The notes beneath the pieces are model-generated. The model searched no databases, was not told where the DNA came from, and saw only the letters and a program-made list of their open reading frames with translations. The position numbers and the translations under genes are program-made. Shown here piece by piece: positions 34,375 through 41,991 of a stretch of 46,125 nt of DNA (within the stretch, counting starts at the first letter, position 1; each line of letters starts with the position of its first letter). The stretch comes from a virus: positions 1 to 46,125 of the IMG/VR virus record IMGVR_UViG_3300035698_015192; one strand, 5' to 3'.

Positions 34375-34415
34375 TCATAATTAGCATATTCATTATGAAC
34401 TTTATACATAGTCAT
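34353..34415 (-). CDS. 20-codon mini-ORF in the break of the polymerase gene
   Basis: ATG 34415 overlaps the TGA of the polymerase N-terminal gene (TGATG) and the frame reads MTMYKVHNEYANYDLEEYVT, then TAG. The last codons contain GAGGAG, a possible ribosome binding site for the C-terminal polymerase half. It may act as a translational bridge, be a relic of an inserted element, or be chance. It is in a third frame relative to both polymerase parts. Confidence 0.35.
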   Translation of the reverse strand: MTMYKVHNEYANYDLEEYVT

Positions 34416-36061
34416 CACTGATCCTCCAACTTATTCCCCGAAGGAATTGTCTGCATATTCGCTCCCGTTCCAAATATGGTTTTTGAACTACTAAGTCTAA
34501 AGGTCTCAACATTCGCAGGATTCAGTGAAGTTCTCATTCTATCATCTGGATCACGCTTTGCCATAATGAAGTTTGAACGAAAGACTCCAAGAGAACGAGA
34601 TTCAATAATAGCATCTAGTAAGGGAACTAACATTGGCTGGCGATATTTAAATACTTTCAATGCTTCATCATCACAGACTGGTCCCTTTCTACCTTTTCTA
34701 AATATCTTCCTCATGCTAAAATCATTATACATTAATTTATTCATTTGTGGATTCGAGCGAGGATTGAGAGGATGATTTAGAACTGTTTCAAACCATGAAG
34801 ATCTCTGCGACAAAGCTTTCATAAGTTCAGTGTCTAGTATATTTACTGACTTAGTATTTACTTTAATCCCCCTAAGCATCATTTCTAACAATGGTCCATG
34901 AAGATCTATGAGTAATTGGTACTGTTCCTTTAACCCCATTGCAGCAATTACATTAAGCAATGCATTATGAGCTTCGAACGTAAAGCAGCAGTCCTTGCAA
35001 TTATATGCCCATTGAACATTCTCGGTATCTTCATTTCGGATTATTACTTTTCCCTCTTCCTTCCAGAACGTGTAATAATCACAATAGAATGAAGCTACGA
35101 ATGCTAAGGACTTACCCTTTAAGTGTGTATCATTACTAATTCCAGAAAAACATGTATGTTGTTGAACCTGTGTATCTCCAAAGAGATTAGGAAGAAATCC
35201 CCACTGTCTTGCAATGTGTTGAATATCAAAAACACCGTTTGCGAAGATGCCTTTACTGTTCATCATGAACTTTCGCAGGCGTTGAGTTATTTCAATCTCC
35301 TCACTCCTAGACCAATAACCTTCTTTCCTACTACAACAGGTTATAGGAATGCACATAGCTTCAGTATTAGAAACACCAATACCAACACAGTCTATTTTTC
35401 CACTCCAAGTCTCAATATCTTCTGCTACTATTTTTCCTTCATGTTTATCTAAAAATGCAAATACCTGATCTAAGGTCGGGCGAATATGGAAGTTATACTT
35501 TGGCAGTTTGATTTCAGGATATTTTGCTTCTTCCCTGCACCGCCGCAAATCTTGAACCATAATCCAACGCCAAGGCCAATTACGGGTAATGGCTGCAGGA
35601 TTGAATGTAGGAATCATCTTACTTCCTACATCCATTATAGAACCGCGCCACTTTGTTATTCCGTACTCCCCAGAAAGTGCCCACATTGGAGTATTCCCCA
35701 TTGCTACAATGAGGTTAGGTTGCATTTCTGCAATAAGTTCTTTAAGTTGAGTTATACCGTCGAGTATGTCCTGAGAAGGATATCGTCCAAGATAAGCTGT
35801 TAGACCAAGTTTCTTAGCTTCTTTTTCTTCCGTGAAACAGGCCTCAATTGAGGGTCCTTCTTTATAATAAGGTGCTATTCCATGAAGTATATTAGTATAA
35901 AAGCAATCATTAGGAATGATGCCAGCTTCGAATAACATATTGTCTAGTTCTTGTCCTGACCATCCTACAAACGGCTTCTGTTGATCTAATTCATCTGGAC
36001 CTAAAGCCTCCCCCACTAGAAGTATTTTAGATTCCCGATCTCCCTTGGTTATTGGCTTCAT
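34415..36061 (-). CDS. polA: UDG-exonuclease-DNA polymerase A, N-terminal half
   Basis: The 548-residue product joins a family 4-like uracil-DNA glycosylase domain (VGEALGPDELDQQKPFVGW, about residues 16-34) to a 3'-5' exonuclease-like domain (IVAEDIETWSGKIDCVGIG, D215 and E217) and the thumb and motif 1 of PolA (VETFRLSSSKTIFGTGANMQ). Fusion of UDG and PolA is known in phage such as SPO1. The second UDG motif reads PTFNPAAITRN with Asn where His is expected. ATG 36061 follows GGAGA; an upstream ATG at 36139 would overlap the prior gene by 113 bases. Confidence 0.83.
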   Translation of the reverse strand: MKPITKGDRESKILLVGEALGPDELDQQKPFVGWSGQELDNMLFEAGIIPNDCFYTNILHGIAPYYKEGPSIEACFTEEKEAKKLGLTAYLGRYPSQDILDGITQLKELIAEMQPNLIVAMGNTPMWALSGEYGITKWRGSIMDVGSKMIPTFNPAAITRNWPWRWIMVQDLRRCREEAKYPEIKLPKYNFHIRPTLDQVFAFLDKHEGKIVAEDIETWSGKIDCVGIGVSNTEAMCIPITCCSRKEGYWSRSEEIEITQRLRKFMMNSKGIFANGVFDIQHIARQWGFLPNLFGDTQVQQHTCFSGISNDTHLKGKSLAFVASFYCDYYTFWKEEGKVIIRNEDTENVQWAYNCKDCCFTFEAHNALLNVIAAMGLKEQYQLLIDLHGPLLEMMLRGIKVNTKSVNILDTELMKALSQRSSWFETVLNHPLNPRSNPQMNKLMYNDFSMRKIFRKGRKGPVCDDEALKVFKYRQPMLVPLLDAIIESRSLGVFRSNFIMAKRDPDDRMRTSLNPANVETFRLSSSKTIFGTGANMQTIPSGNKLEDQ

Positions 36062-36410
36062 TCTTAATTCTCCAAAGTTCCTCTGCCTGACAACAATGCC
36101 CCTTTTGTCCGTATGTGTCGGATAGTCCTGATTGGGCACTTAGCACCACTAGCAATTGTTGATTTTCATCTATATACTCGTTCCATAAGGTGGAGTATAG
36201 TTTTCTGCAAGCTTCTACATTAATGGGCTTACGTCCCTTAGCTTGACGCCAAGTTAATTGTGTAGAACCATCTTTAAATATCTTAGAAGCTTGATATATT
36301 GTTTCTATGGATTTATTATCTCGCTGTTTTATTCTTGCAGCAAAGGCAGAGAATCTTCTATCTCCGCGCGATGAGCATTCATAGTAGGGTGCCTTCCCAA
36401 ATCTTAACAC
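36027..36410 (-). CDS. conserved phage hypothetical protein
   Basis: The 127-residue product has LRFGKAPYYECSSRGDRRFS, FAARIKQRDNKSIETIYQAS, LTWRQAKGRKPINVEACR and a C-terminal LSDTYGQKGHCCQAEELWRI. I recognise this as a recurring phage protein type with no known function. The highly patterned basic and aromatic residues suggest an enzyme or nucleic acid binder. It overlaps the polymerase gene in the same operon, so a DNA-related role is likely. Confidence 0.65.
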   Translation of the reverse strand: MLRFGKAPYYECSSRGDRRFSAFAARIKQRDNKSIETIYQASKIFKDGSTQLTWRQAKGRKPINVEACRKLYSTLWNEYIDENQQLLVVLSAQSGLSDTYGQKGHCCQAEELWRIKNEANNQGRSGI

Positions 36411-36673
36411 GATCCTAAAATTCCATTCTCAGTTAGAGCTAAGGGTTCTAACCAAATTTTTAAATTATTATCTTCTTTAAGATTTTCTGAATCTAATACT
36501 ACAGGAGTAAATACCATATCATTAAAATATGGAACTATTTCTCCACACTCAAGATCAATTGGAGATACTATTGTCTGATCGAAACGGTGAAGAATACCTA
36601 TTGAAAGATAACGTTCTTTTTCTCCATGTTGAAATACATATATGCATTGAGGTATTTGCAATTTACACTTCAT
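36404..36673 (-). CDS. small hypothetical protein
   Basis: The 89-residue product starts at ATG 36673, which overlaps the end of the ParB-methyltransferase gene; a longer frame from 36742 would lie within that gene. It begins KCKLQIPQCIYVFQHGEKER and has LSIGILHRFDQTIVSPIDLE. No family is recognised. It lies between two replication genes in a tightly packed operon. Confidence 0.55.
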   Translation of the reverse strand: MKCKLQIPQCIYVFQHGEKERYLSIGILHRFDQTIVSPIDLECGEIVPYFNDMVFTPVVLDSENLKEDNNLKIWLEPLALTENGILGSC

Positions 36674-38006
36674 CTTTTTCCGGTTCCAAGGATTCAATCT
36701 CTTTAATTCGAGCATATGAATATCCATAACCTTCGTCATCAAGTTCTATTCCGGTTGCCAGCGTGTTTGTTCTCTCCGCAGCTGGGAAAATTGGTCCTGT
36801 ACCACAACAAGGATCAATTACCAAATTACCTGCAAGACAACTTCTTGAAATTAAATCTTCATATAAGGCTGGAGGTTTTTGAGCACCGTACTGTAGTTCC
36901 CGTTTATGCGGTGAGTTAAGAATAACATCTATTGCACCAACTTTTTGAACTTTTCTATCATTCTTAATACCATACATAATAGCTTCATAAGTCCGTCGCG
37001 GACCATGATCTGGTCTGGGTAGAATGCCGGAATTTTCTCCTCTATACCAGATAAGTGGCCACTTCCATACATACCACTCATTGGCTTCGAATATACTCTT
37101 AACGATTTCAAACCGTGTGATATCACAGAATATATAGGCATGGGCTCTCAACTTCGTTATGCGATGACCTTCATTAGCAAGAGAAACCATAATTTCATTA
37201 GCATAATCTTCACTGTCTTTGTACTTATGCTTTACTGCAGATTGATTATTCCACATATTAGCATTGACGCCATAGGGAGGATCACAGATTATGCAATCAT
37301 ACTTACCTGCATCTAACTTCGGCATAATTTCCAGCATATTACCCTTTATCAAAGTATGCTGACTTTTAATTTCTGAAGTTTGAAATTCACGAGAAAGATG
37401 TTCTCTATGCTCTCTGTCCAACTTCTTTCGAAGCATTTTAATAGCATCATCTCTAGTTTTAGCTTTGGATATTTCTGGATCGTCTGCGTAAGTGTTAAGA
37501 AGTAGATCGTCTCGAACTCTAATAAGCTTACTACTCGGTATTGGAAAACCATCACCGTCGGAAAATACTTCTTCAGCAGTTCTAGTATAGGTAGATTTTT
37601 CCCCTCTTGCTATTGCACGATCATTGTAAATTGCATGAAGTTCAGCAACAGCGTATGCTTCCTCCTTCCACGTTAGTTTCTTCCGCTTGATGTTTTCTTC
37701 AAGTTCAGCTTCTTTTGCAAGATTGGCACTGAGTTCTGAAGTACAAATGACAGGAATATGATCTTTTTCAATCATTGTATCTTCGTAACGGAATGAAACT
37801 CCCCTGTCGTGGAGAGAAGTCATAGCGGCGATACGAGTTTCACCTGCGACTAGAATATGCTTACCATCTACGACTCTGCATAGAGGAGCGTGAATTAAAC
37901 CTACAGTCTCAATACTTTTTGCAAGATCCTTTACAAAAGCTTCTTTAAATTCTTTTCTCCACCGACCTTCGGAGATGATTATTTCAGAAGTTGGTAGGAT
38001 TTTCAT
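36663..38006 (-). CDS. ParB-like domain fused to DNA methyltransferase
   Basis: The 447-residue protein has a ParB/Srx-like N-terminal domain (IETVGLIHAPLCRVVDGKHI, LVAGETRIAA) and a helical linker, then an N4/N6-type DNA methyltransferase: CIICDPPYGVNANMW (catalytic DPPY near residue 240) and LVIDPCCGTGPIFPAAERTN, the SAM-binding loop. Order (DPPY before the glycine loop) is the beta class. Such fusions may protect phage DNA from restriction or mark replication origins. A promoter at 38035-38063 precedes it. Confidence 0.82.
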   Translation of the reverse strand: MKILPTSEIIISEGRWRKEFKEAFVKDLAKSIETVGLIHAPLCRVVDGKHILVAGETRIAAMTSLHDRGVSFRYEDTMIEKDHIPVICTSELSANLAKEAELEENIKRKKLTWKEEAYAVAELHAIYNDRAIARGEKSTYTRTAEEVFSDGDGFPIPSSKLIRVRDDLLLNTYADDPEISKAKTRDDAIKMLRKKLDREHREHLSREFQTSEIKSQHTLIKGNMLEIMPKLDAGKYDCIICDPPYGVNANMWNNQSAVKHKYKDSEDYANEIMVSLANEGHRITKLRAHAYIFCDITRFEIVKSIFEANEWYVWKWPLIWYRGENSGILPRPDHGPRRTYEAIMYGIKNDRKVQKVGAIDVILNSPHKRELQYGAQKPPALYEDLISRSCLAGNLVIDPCCGTGPIFPAAERTNTLATGIELDDEGYGYSYARIKEIESLEPEKDEV

Positions 38007-38034
38007 TATTAAATATTCCCGATGTTAATTTAAG

Positions 38035-38063
38035 ATTATTGCATGAAATGGATTAAGATTCAA
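38035..38063 (-). promoter_or_regulatory. candidate promoter for the second leftward operon
   Basis: Read on the minus strand, TTGAAT (38063-38058) and AATAAT (38040-38035) are separated by 17 bases. The site lies 29 bases before the ParB-methyltransferase ATG and after the terminator at 38177-38205, where a new start is needed. Confidence 0.5.
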
Positions 38064-38176
38064 GCTTTCATTTCAAGTTCTCTTTCCAAAGATACTATTT
38101 TTCTATTCACTTTTCAAATCATGAGAATAATGTGGAAGTCCTACTTCAACAATTTTCATGAACTTAAACTTTCTAG

Positions 38177-38205
38177 AAAAAAGGGAGAGGCTACTAACCT
38201 CTCCC
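38177..38205 (-). terminator. rho-independent terminator
   Basis: On the minus strand GGGAGAGG, a seven-base loop and CCTCTCCC are followed by six Ts, a textbook terminator right after the SSB-like gene (stop at 38221). It separates the upstream leftward operon (42447-38221) from the downstream one. Confidence 0.92.
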
Positions 38206-38220
38206 TCTTAGTGAAGTTAA

Positions 38221-38688
38221 TTACGCAGCTAGAACTTTCTTAACGTCATTGTAGATTAATTCTGGATCATCTGCGTCAGGTCGTTGCTTAGTGATGACTT
38301 GAGCTAACCGACCCATCATGTCACTGGGCTTCCAAGATTTACCAGCTTTATTCTGTCCAAGAGCCTCACGAATACGACCCAACTGAATGTTCTTACCCTT
38401 ACCAAAATCAAGAGCATTTTCTTTAGTAAAGTCGAGCCATACAGTTTGACGAACCGATGGCTTTTCCATACCTGTAGCAGTCTTTACTTTAACATCGAGA
38501 ACTACCCAAGTAATGTCAAGAACAAATTTCTCTTCTCCATCCTTGGTTTTGATTGCACGGGGCTTAAGTTCCTCAACCTGTGCATTCCATCCTTTTCCAT
38601 CTTCAGGATCAGGAATGGGTGTGAACTTAGTTTCATTAGCTTCCTTGTGGAAAGTATTCATGAACTCTTGTGGATTGAAGGTAGACAT
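38221..38688 (-). CDS. single-strand DNA-binding-like protein (DUF669-like)
   Basis: The 155-residue protein has MSTFNPQEFMNTFHKEANET, a beta-rich middle with EELKPRAIKTKDGEEKFVLD and a hydrophilic end. The layout is that of phage DUF669-type single-strand binding proteins, which coat DNA in replication and recombination. It precedes a strong terminator and follows the DnaQ-like exonuclease in the operon. No OB-fold residues are diagnostic by eye. Confidence 0.65.
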   Translation of the reverse strand: MSTFNPQEFMNTFHKEANETKFTPIPDPEDGKGWNAQVEELKPRAIKTKDGEEKFVLDITWVVLDVKVKTATGMEKPSVRQTVWLDFTKENALDFGKGKNIQLGRIREALGQNKAGKSWKPSDMMGRLAQVITKQRPDADDPELIYNDVKKVLAA

Positions 38689-38743
38689 ATTAGGACTCCA
38701 ATGTAGGACTATTTTAAGGTAAATGGTAGTTTAGGACTAGGAC

Positions 38744-39319
38744 TTATGTTGAAAGCATATTATTCTCCTTCAGTTTATAATACAGGTCTCTACAAGCCCG
38801 AACATCGTTAAGTGCATTATGAGCACCTGAAAATCCTTCAGAATTGACCAGAAATCTATATGCTTCTTCCAACTTCGGCCACTTGTAATTATTGTAACGG
38901 CCAGGAAGTTTAAGAATATTAGTTGTAGAATGCATTGTGCAAATGGTAGTTTTCTTTGGCAGTATGCTATAATCATTGCGAATTAGTTGGGAGTTAAGAA
39001 CTGCTTCATCAAAACTTATATTATGAGCAACTATTATGTCTGCTTCCTTATAATCTTTCATAAATGACTTAAGAACACCTTTAATATCAACTCCCTTTTC
39101 TCTAGCAATTTCTGTGGAAATGCCATGAATTGCTGTTACAACACTTGGAATAATCCAACCATCAGGAAAGATTATGTGGTCATTCCACTCAACCATATCT
39201 TCACCCTTATCAAATGCCCAAGCAAGCTGGACAATTCTAGGTTGTTTAGGATCGCTGGGAGCGGCCTTGAAGTTGTAGAAGCCGGTCGTTTCGGTATCAT
39301 AGAATAGTCGATTAGTCAT
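38744..39319 (-). CDS. DnaQ-like 3'-5' exonuclease
   Basis: The 191-residue protein carries the DEDDh exonuclease motifs: LFYDTETTG (D8, E10), IIVAHNISFDEAVL and GAHNALNDVRACRDLYY with the late His and Asp. These enzymes remove nucleotides from 3' ends for proofreading or turnover of DNA. It lies in the replication operon between two small genes and the SSB-like gene. Substrate choice is unknown. Confidence 0.85.
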   Translation of the reverse strand: MTNRLFYDTETTGFYNFKAAPSDPKQPRIVQLAWAFDKGEDMVEWNDHIIFPDGWIIPSVVTAIHGISTEIAREKGVDIKGVLKSFMKDYKEADIIVAHNISFDEAVLNSQLIRNDYSILPKKTTICTMHSTTNILKLPGRYNNYKWPKLEEAYRFLVNSEGFSGAHNALNDVRACRDLYYKLKENNMLST

Positions 39320-39519
39320 TATAAGTTACCTTTCCTCAAATGTCTAATAGTAAGTTCTATTTCTAAGCGTTGAGTTATTGCTTTCCTCGCCTCGTCCAGA
39401 GACATATCCTGAATATCATCAGTATCTATTATTTCAATACCATCAACAAGACAGTCCTTTATATCTTCATCTGTCATGTTGCGTAAGGGTATGCTGTTAA
39501 ATGTATATCCATCATACAT
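39319..39519 (-). CDS. small hypothetical protein
   Basis: The 66-residue product starts at ATG 39519, three bases after the previous stop, and reads MYDGYTFNSIPLRNMTDEDI, then an acidic middle and a basic C-terminal helix (ITQRLEIELTIRHLRKG). Its end overlaps the exonuclease start by one base. No family is recognised. The longer frame from 39555 would overlap the upstream gene. Confidence 0.55.
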   Translation of the reverse strand: MYDGYTFNSIPLRNMTDEDIKDCLVDGIEIIDTDDIQDMSLDEARKAITQRLEIELTIRHLRKGNL

Positions 39520-39521
39520 CT

Positions 39522-39713
39522 TTAGGTTTCCAATCCTTTTTCCTTTGCAAGCCACTTAGGCACAAGAATAGTATTTCTAGCAGTATCAATTTCAATCTGA
39601 CTCTTTGGAAGCCAAATGTTCTCTTCAAAACCTACATCAACAAGATAAGCTTTTGCAGTCTCTCGTTCAATGATTGCACTTATTTCAACTAAGTCGCTGC
39701 GTCCTGAAATCAT
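39522..39713 (-). CDS. small hypothetical protein
   Basis: The 63-residue product begins MISGRSDLVEISAIIERETA and contains NIWLPKSQIEIDTARNTILV, a pattern seen in small proteins next to phage Sak4-like ATPases. ATG 39713 directly follows the ATPase stop, with AAGGA upstream, so coupling is likely; the longer frame from 39761 would overlap the ATPase gene. Function is unknown. Confidence 0.58.
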   Translation of the reverse strand: MISGRSDLVEISAIIERETAKAYLVDVGFEENIWLPKSQIEIDTARNTILVPKWLAKEKGLET

Positions 39714-39714
39714 T

Positions 39715-40506
39715 TCAGTTATCCTTCGTGAAGAACTGCTTAAAGTCCGGTTCAATCTCATCTGAAAATTTCAACGAACGAGACTTGAGATCAACATCAC
39801 TTTCCGAAGTTGACCATAAGAACTTATCCCCCTCCCGTCGAGCGAGAATGACCTCATCCCAAGGCTTAAGAAGTTCCGGTGCAAGAGCCTGACCAAGAGT
39901 TGAAATAGTAATGTGAGTGCCACCTGTTATCTGATCTGTCTTTCTCTCTGCGTGGGAGATTAAAATGAAGGTACATTTAGTATCATCAGTTAACTTAAGA
40001 ATGAGTTGAAGAAGATTCTGTTGAGCTACCCCCCATTCCGGTTGAGTCATAATAGGCTTCGCACCTACTACAAGGGCTCTGGACATTCTCGACAGTCCCG
40101 ATAAACCATCAAGTGCCAATGCACGCTCTGGTCCAAATTCATCAACAGGTCCGAATTCCTCTCCATGCTGGTCGATGAAGTTTGCAAAGGAACTGACGAC
40201 TTGAAGGAATTGAATATAATCTCCCTTATTCGCTGGCGTCATTTTCTGTAAAGTTGCCATGTCGAATTGATTAGTATACTTAGCATTCTTTTCAAGTACG
40301 TCCCAAGCTGTAGTCGCAGGAGCAATGTAGTTGTAGTGAATTTTACTGATATCGACTCCGTGTTTTTCCCATTGACGGATGGTAGTAGTTATGCCAGGCT
40401 CGACGGACTGGATAAACAATTCTAATCCTGCATCGAGAACTGTTTTTAGTGAGTAAGACTTACCTGTTCCTATTTGACCTAATAACAGTATATTGTATTT
40501 GTTCAC
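39715..40506 (-). CDS. Sak4-like AAA/RecA-type ATPase
   Basis: The 263-residue protein has Walker A GQIGTGKS (residues 10-17), a Walker B-like ALALDGLSGLSRM and TFILISHAERK, the layout of phage nucleotide-binding proteins and Sak4-type single-strand annealing or recombination ATPases. Its C-terminal part (ILARREGDKFLWSTSESDVD) is typical of the group. Location with SSB-like and nuclease genes supports a recombination role. Confidence 0.8.
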   Translation of the reverse strand: MNKYNILLLGQIGTGKSYSLKTVLDAGLELFIQSVEPGITTTIRQWEKHGVDISKIHYNYIAPATTAWDVLEKNAKYTNQFDMATLQKMTPANKGDYIQFLQVVSSFANFIDQHGEEFGPVDEFGPERALALDGLSGLSRMSRALVVGAKPIMTQPEWGVAQQNLLQLILKLTDDTKCTFILISHAERKTDQITGGTHITISTLGQALAPELLKPWDEVILARREGDKFLWSTSESDVDLKSRSLKFSDEIEPDFKQFFTKDN

Positions 40507-40523
40507 TATTTGTCCCTTTCCCT

Positions 40524-40600
40524 TGGTGTCCCTAGTAAGATTCGAACTTACACTTTAAGGATTTTAAGTCCTTTGCCTCTACCAGTTGGGCTATAGGGAC
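40524..40600 (-). tRNA. tRNA-Leu(UAA) by anticodon, short variable arm, CCA encoded
   Basis: The minus strand folds with a 7-bp acceptor stem GTCCCTA/TAGGGAC, discriminator A and encoded CCA, a T-arm GTAAG-TTCGAAT-CTTAC and anticodon arm AAGGA-CTTAAAA-TCCTT, anticodon UAA, which reads UUA (Leu). The variable region is only five bases, while bacterial tRNA-Leu normally has a long variable arm. The D-arm is imperfect. It lies between the Sak4-like gene and a small gene. Confidence 0.88.
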
Positions 40601-40616
40601 TTATTATTTATCTCGT

Positions 40617-40859
40617 TCATTTTGCTTTACACTTTACCATTTGAAACTCAGGATTAGGTTGAATAGCTGGACGAATTTTCCAACCTTCAACTAAGTATAT
40701 TGTTGGACTGGAATTCGGATCCATACTGTACTGAATCCAAGTTGCACCTTCATTTCTCATTCTACTTGAACAATTTCTAAACCATTCATAAGTTTCAACT
40801 TTACTCATAGGCTCTGCAGTTTGTGAAATGAAATCTGGTTTTCTTTGTTGCGACGACAT
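40617..40859 (-). CDS. small hypothetical protein
   Basis: The 80-residue product reads SSQQRKPDFISQTAEPMSKV and has a middle EGATWIQYSMDPNSSPTIYL followed by VEGWKIRP. It is probably a compact fold. No family is recognised. It sits between the PD-(D/E)XK nuclease gene and the tRNA in the leftward operon. An internal ATG at about residue 18 (MSKVETYEW) is an alternative start. Confidence 0.55.
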   Translation of the reverse strand: MSSQQRKPDFISQTAEPMSKVETYEWFRNCSSRMRNEGATWIQYSMDPNSSPTIYLVEGWKIRPAIQPNPEFQMVKCKAK

Positions 40860-40864
40860 TTTTA

Positions 40865-41767
40865 CTATTCCTTCGCAAGTGGATCCCAGTGTCTAATCTC
40901 AAAATCTGCATCAAGAACCTTCTGAAAATTCTTCGACAGACAAACCTCCTTAAACTGACAACCATTATACATATTACAAGCATCGTCTAAATTCTTATCC
41001 CAGAAATTTTCTTCCCACATTCTTATGGCCCTTCTTACATCCCGCTGTAACTGACCTAACCATCGTTCAATGGCCCATTCAGTTCTGCGTTGGAAAGACA
41101 ATAGGAATTTGGTCTCACCCTTCAAAATGCCAATTCCTCGAACTATTGCACCATCGACTTTATAGCCGTATTTTGTAGCGGCCCAGCAATATCCCGTAAG
41201 TTGTGAATTCAACTCCCAACTATTCAACCATTGGTCGCCTAAGTAAGATGCAGTCTTCTCATCATTGACATAAGTTGAATTTTGAAAGACTCCAAGCATA
41301 TCAAAGCGACCAGTATAAAGTATCGGGTCTCCTGATACTGGATGATAAATTTCAGGAATTGGTATTGCAAAGGTAAATTCTACAGCCGGATGACCATCGA
41401 CCATGAGAGGCTGTATTGGATCAATATCTGGTGGGTATTTTATGAAGAAATCATTATAGGCGAGAAGACAAGCTGAAAGCGTTTTCTTATTTCCTGAACC
41501 ATATTCAGGTGCATCATTTTCAATTCCCCAAGTCTTTATAATTTCAAACATACCTTCTGATAAAGCTTCCTTTTGAGAAAACTTCTCACCATAGTAGGAT
41601 TTACGAAAAGTTTCTATGCCCTTCGCTAAGCATCCTCCGAAATGCAGATGAATATTAAATCCTTTCGACTTGTATCCTAGAACGTGATTTGTATAGAACT
41701 TATACCCACAAGATACCAAATCCTTACGCATGGTAGAGTCAATGAATTTAGGAAATGGAGCTATCAT
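40865..41767 (-). CDS. PD-(D/E)XK nuclease with Cys cluster (RecB/Cas4-like)
   Basis: The 300-residue protein has the nuclease core YTGRFDMLGVFQNS (Asp of motif II) and STYVNDEKTASYL (E-x-K), preceded by HLHFGGCLAKGIETF. C-terminal cysteines (SCGY early; CNMYNGCQFKEVC late) could hold an iron-sulfur cluster as in Cas4 and AddB-type nucleases. Such phage enzymes process DNA ends for recombination. It lies beside the Sak4-like ATPase gene, a common pairing. Confidence 0.82.
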   Translation of the reverse strand: MIAPFPKFIDSTMRKDLVSCGYKFYTNHVLGYKSKGFNIHLHFGGCLAKGIETFRKSYYGEKFSQKEALSEGMFEIIKTWGIENDAPEYGSGNKKTLSACLLAYNDFFIKYPPDIDPIQPLMVDGHPAVEFTFAIPIPEIYHPVSGDPILYTGRFDMLGVFQNSTYVNDEKTASYLGDQWLNSWELNSQLTGYCWAATKYGYKVDGAIVRGIGILKGETKFLLSFQRRTEWAIERWLGQLQRDVRRAIRMWEENFWDKNLDDACNMYNGCQFKEVCLSKNFQKVLDADFEIRHWDPLAKE

Positions 41768-41775
41768 GACGATCC

Positions 41776-41991
41776 TTACTTATCAAATAGATCATTAAGT
41801 TCTGCAGGGAATATAGCAAGAGCCTTAGCTTCTTTATCAGCCTTTGAAGTTGATTTCTTTGAGGCAGGTTTTGCACTGCGGTCTCTTCGAAGATTGTCAA
41901 CGACCTGTGCATATTCTTCAGGTGTAATTGGATCACCATCTACGACTCGCTTACGTAAATCCATAAGACTAGGAACTGACATATCATTCAT
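41776..41991 (-). CDS. small hypothetical protein
   Basis: The 71-residue product is charged and lysine-rich in its middle (KPASKKSTSKADKEAKALAI) with an N-terminal SLMDLRKRVVDGDPITPEEY. It may be a helical nucleic acid-related protein. No family is recognised. It overlaps the DUF3310 gene at its start by four bases, in one transcription unit. Confidence 0.58.
   Translation of the reverse strand: MNDMSVPSLMDLRKRVVDGDPITPEEYAQVVDNLRRDRSAKPASKKSTSKADKEAKALAIFPAELNDLFDK

Noticed and set aside
34340-34420. T4 gene 60-type translational bypass in the polymerase break
   Set aside because: The last sense codon before the stop is CAG, and no CAG occurs in the gap to serve as landing codon; the one CAA is out of the needed frame. 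A bypass is not supported.
34340-34420. group I or II intron, or split intein, in the polymerase break
   Set aside because: The gap is only about 75 bases, too short for a ribozyme core, and neither flank carries intein motifs.
38043-38243. 66-residue plus-strand open frame
   Set aside because: It runs through a minus-strand promoter and terminator and into the SSB-like gene on the other strand, so it is a chance frame.
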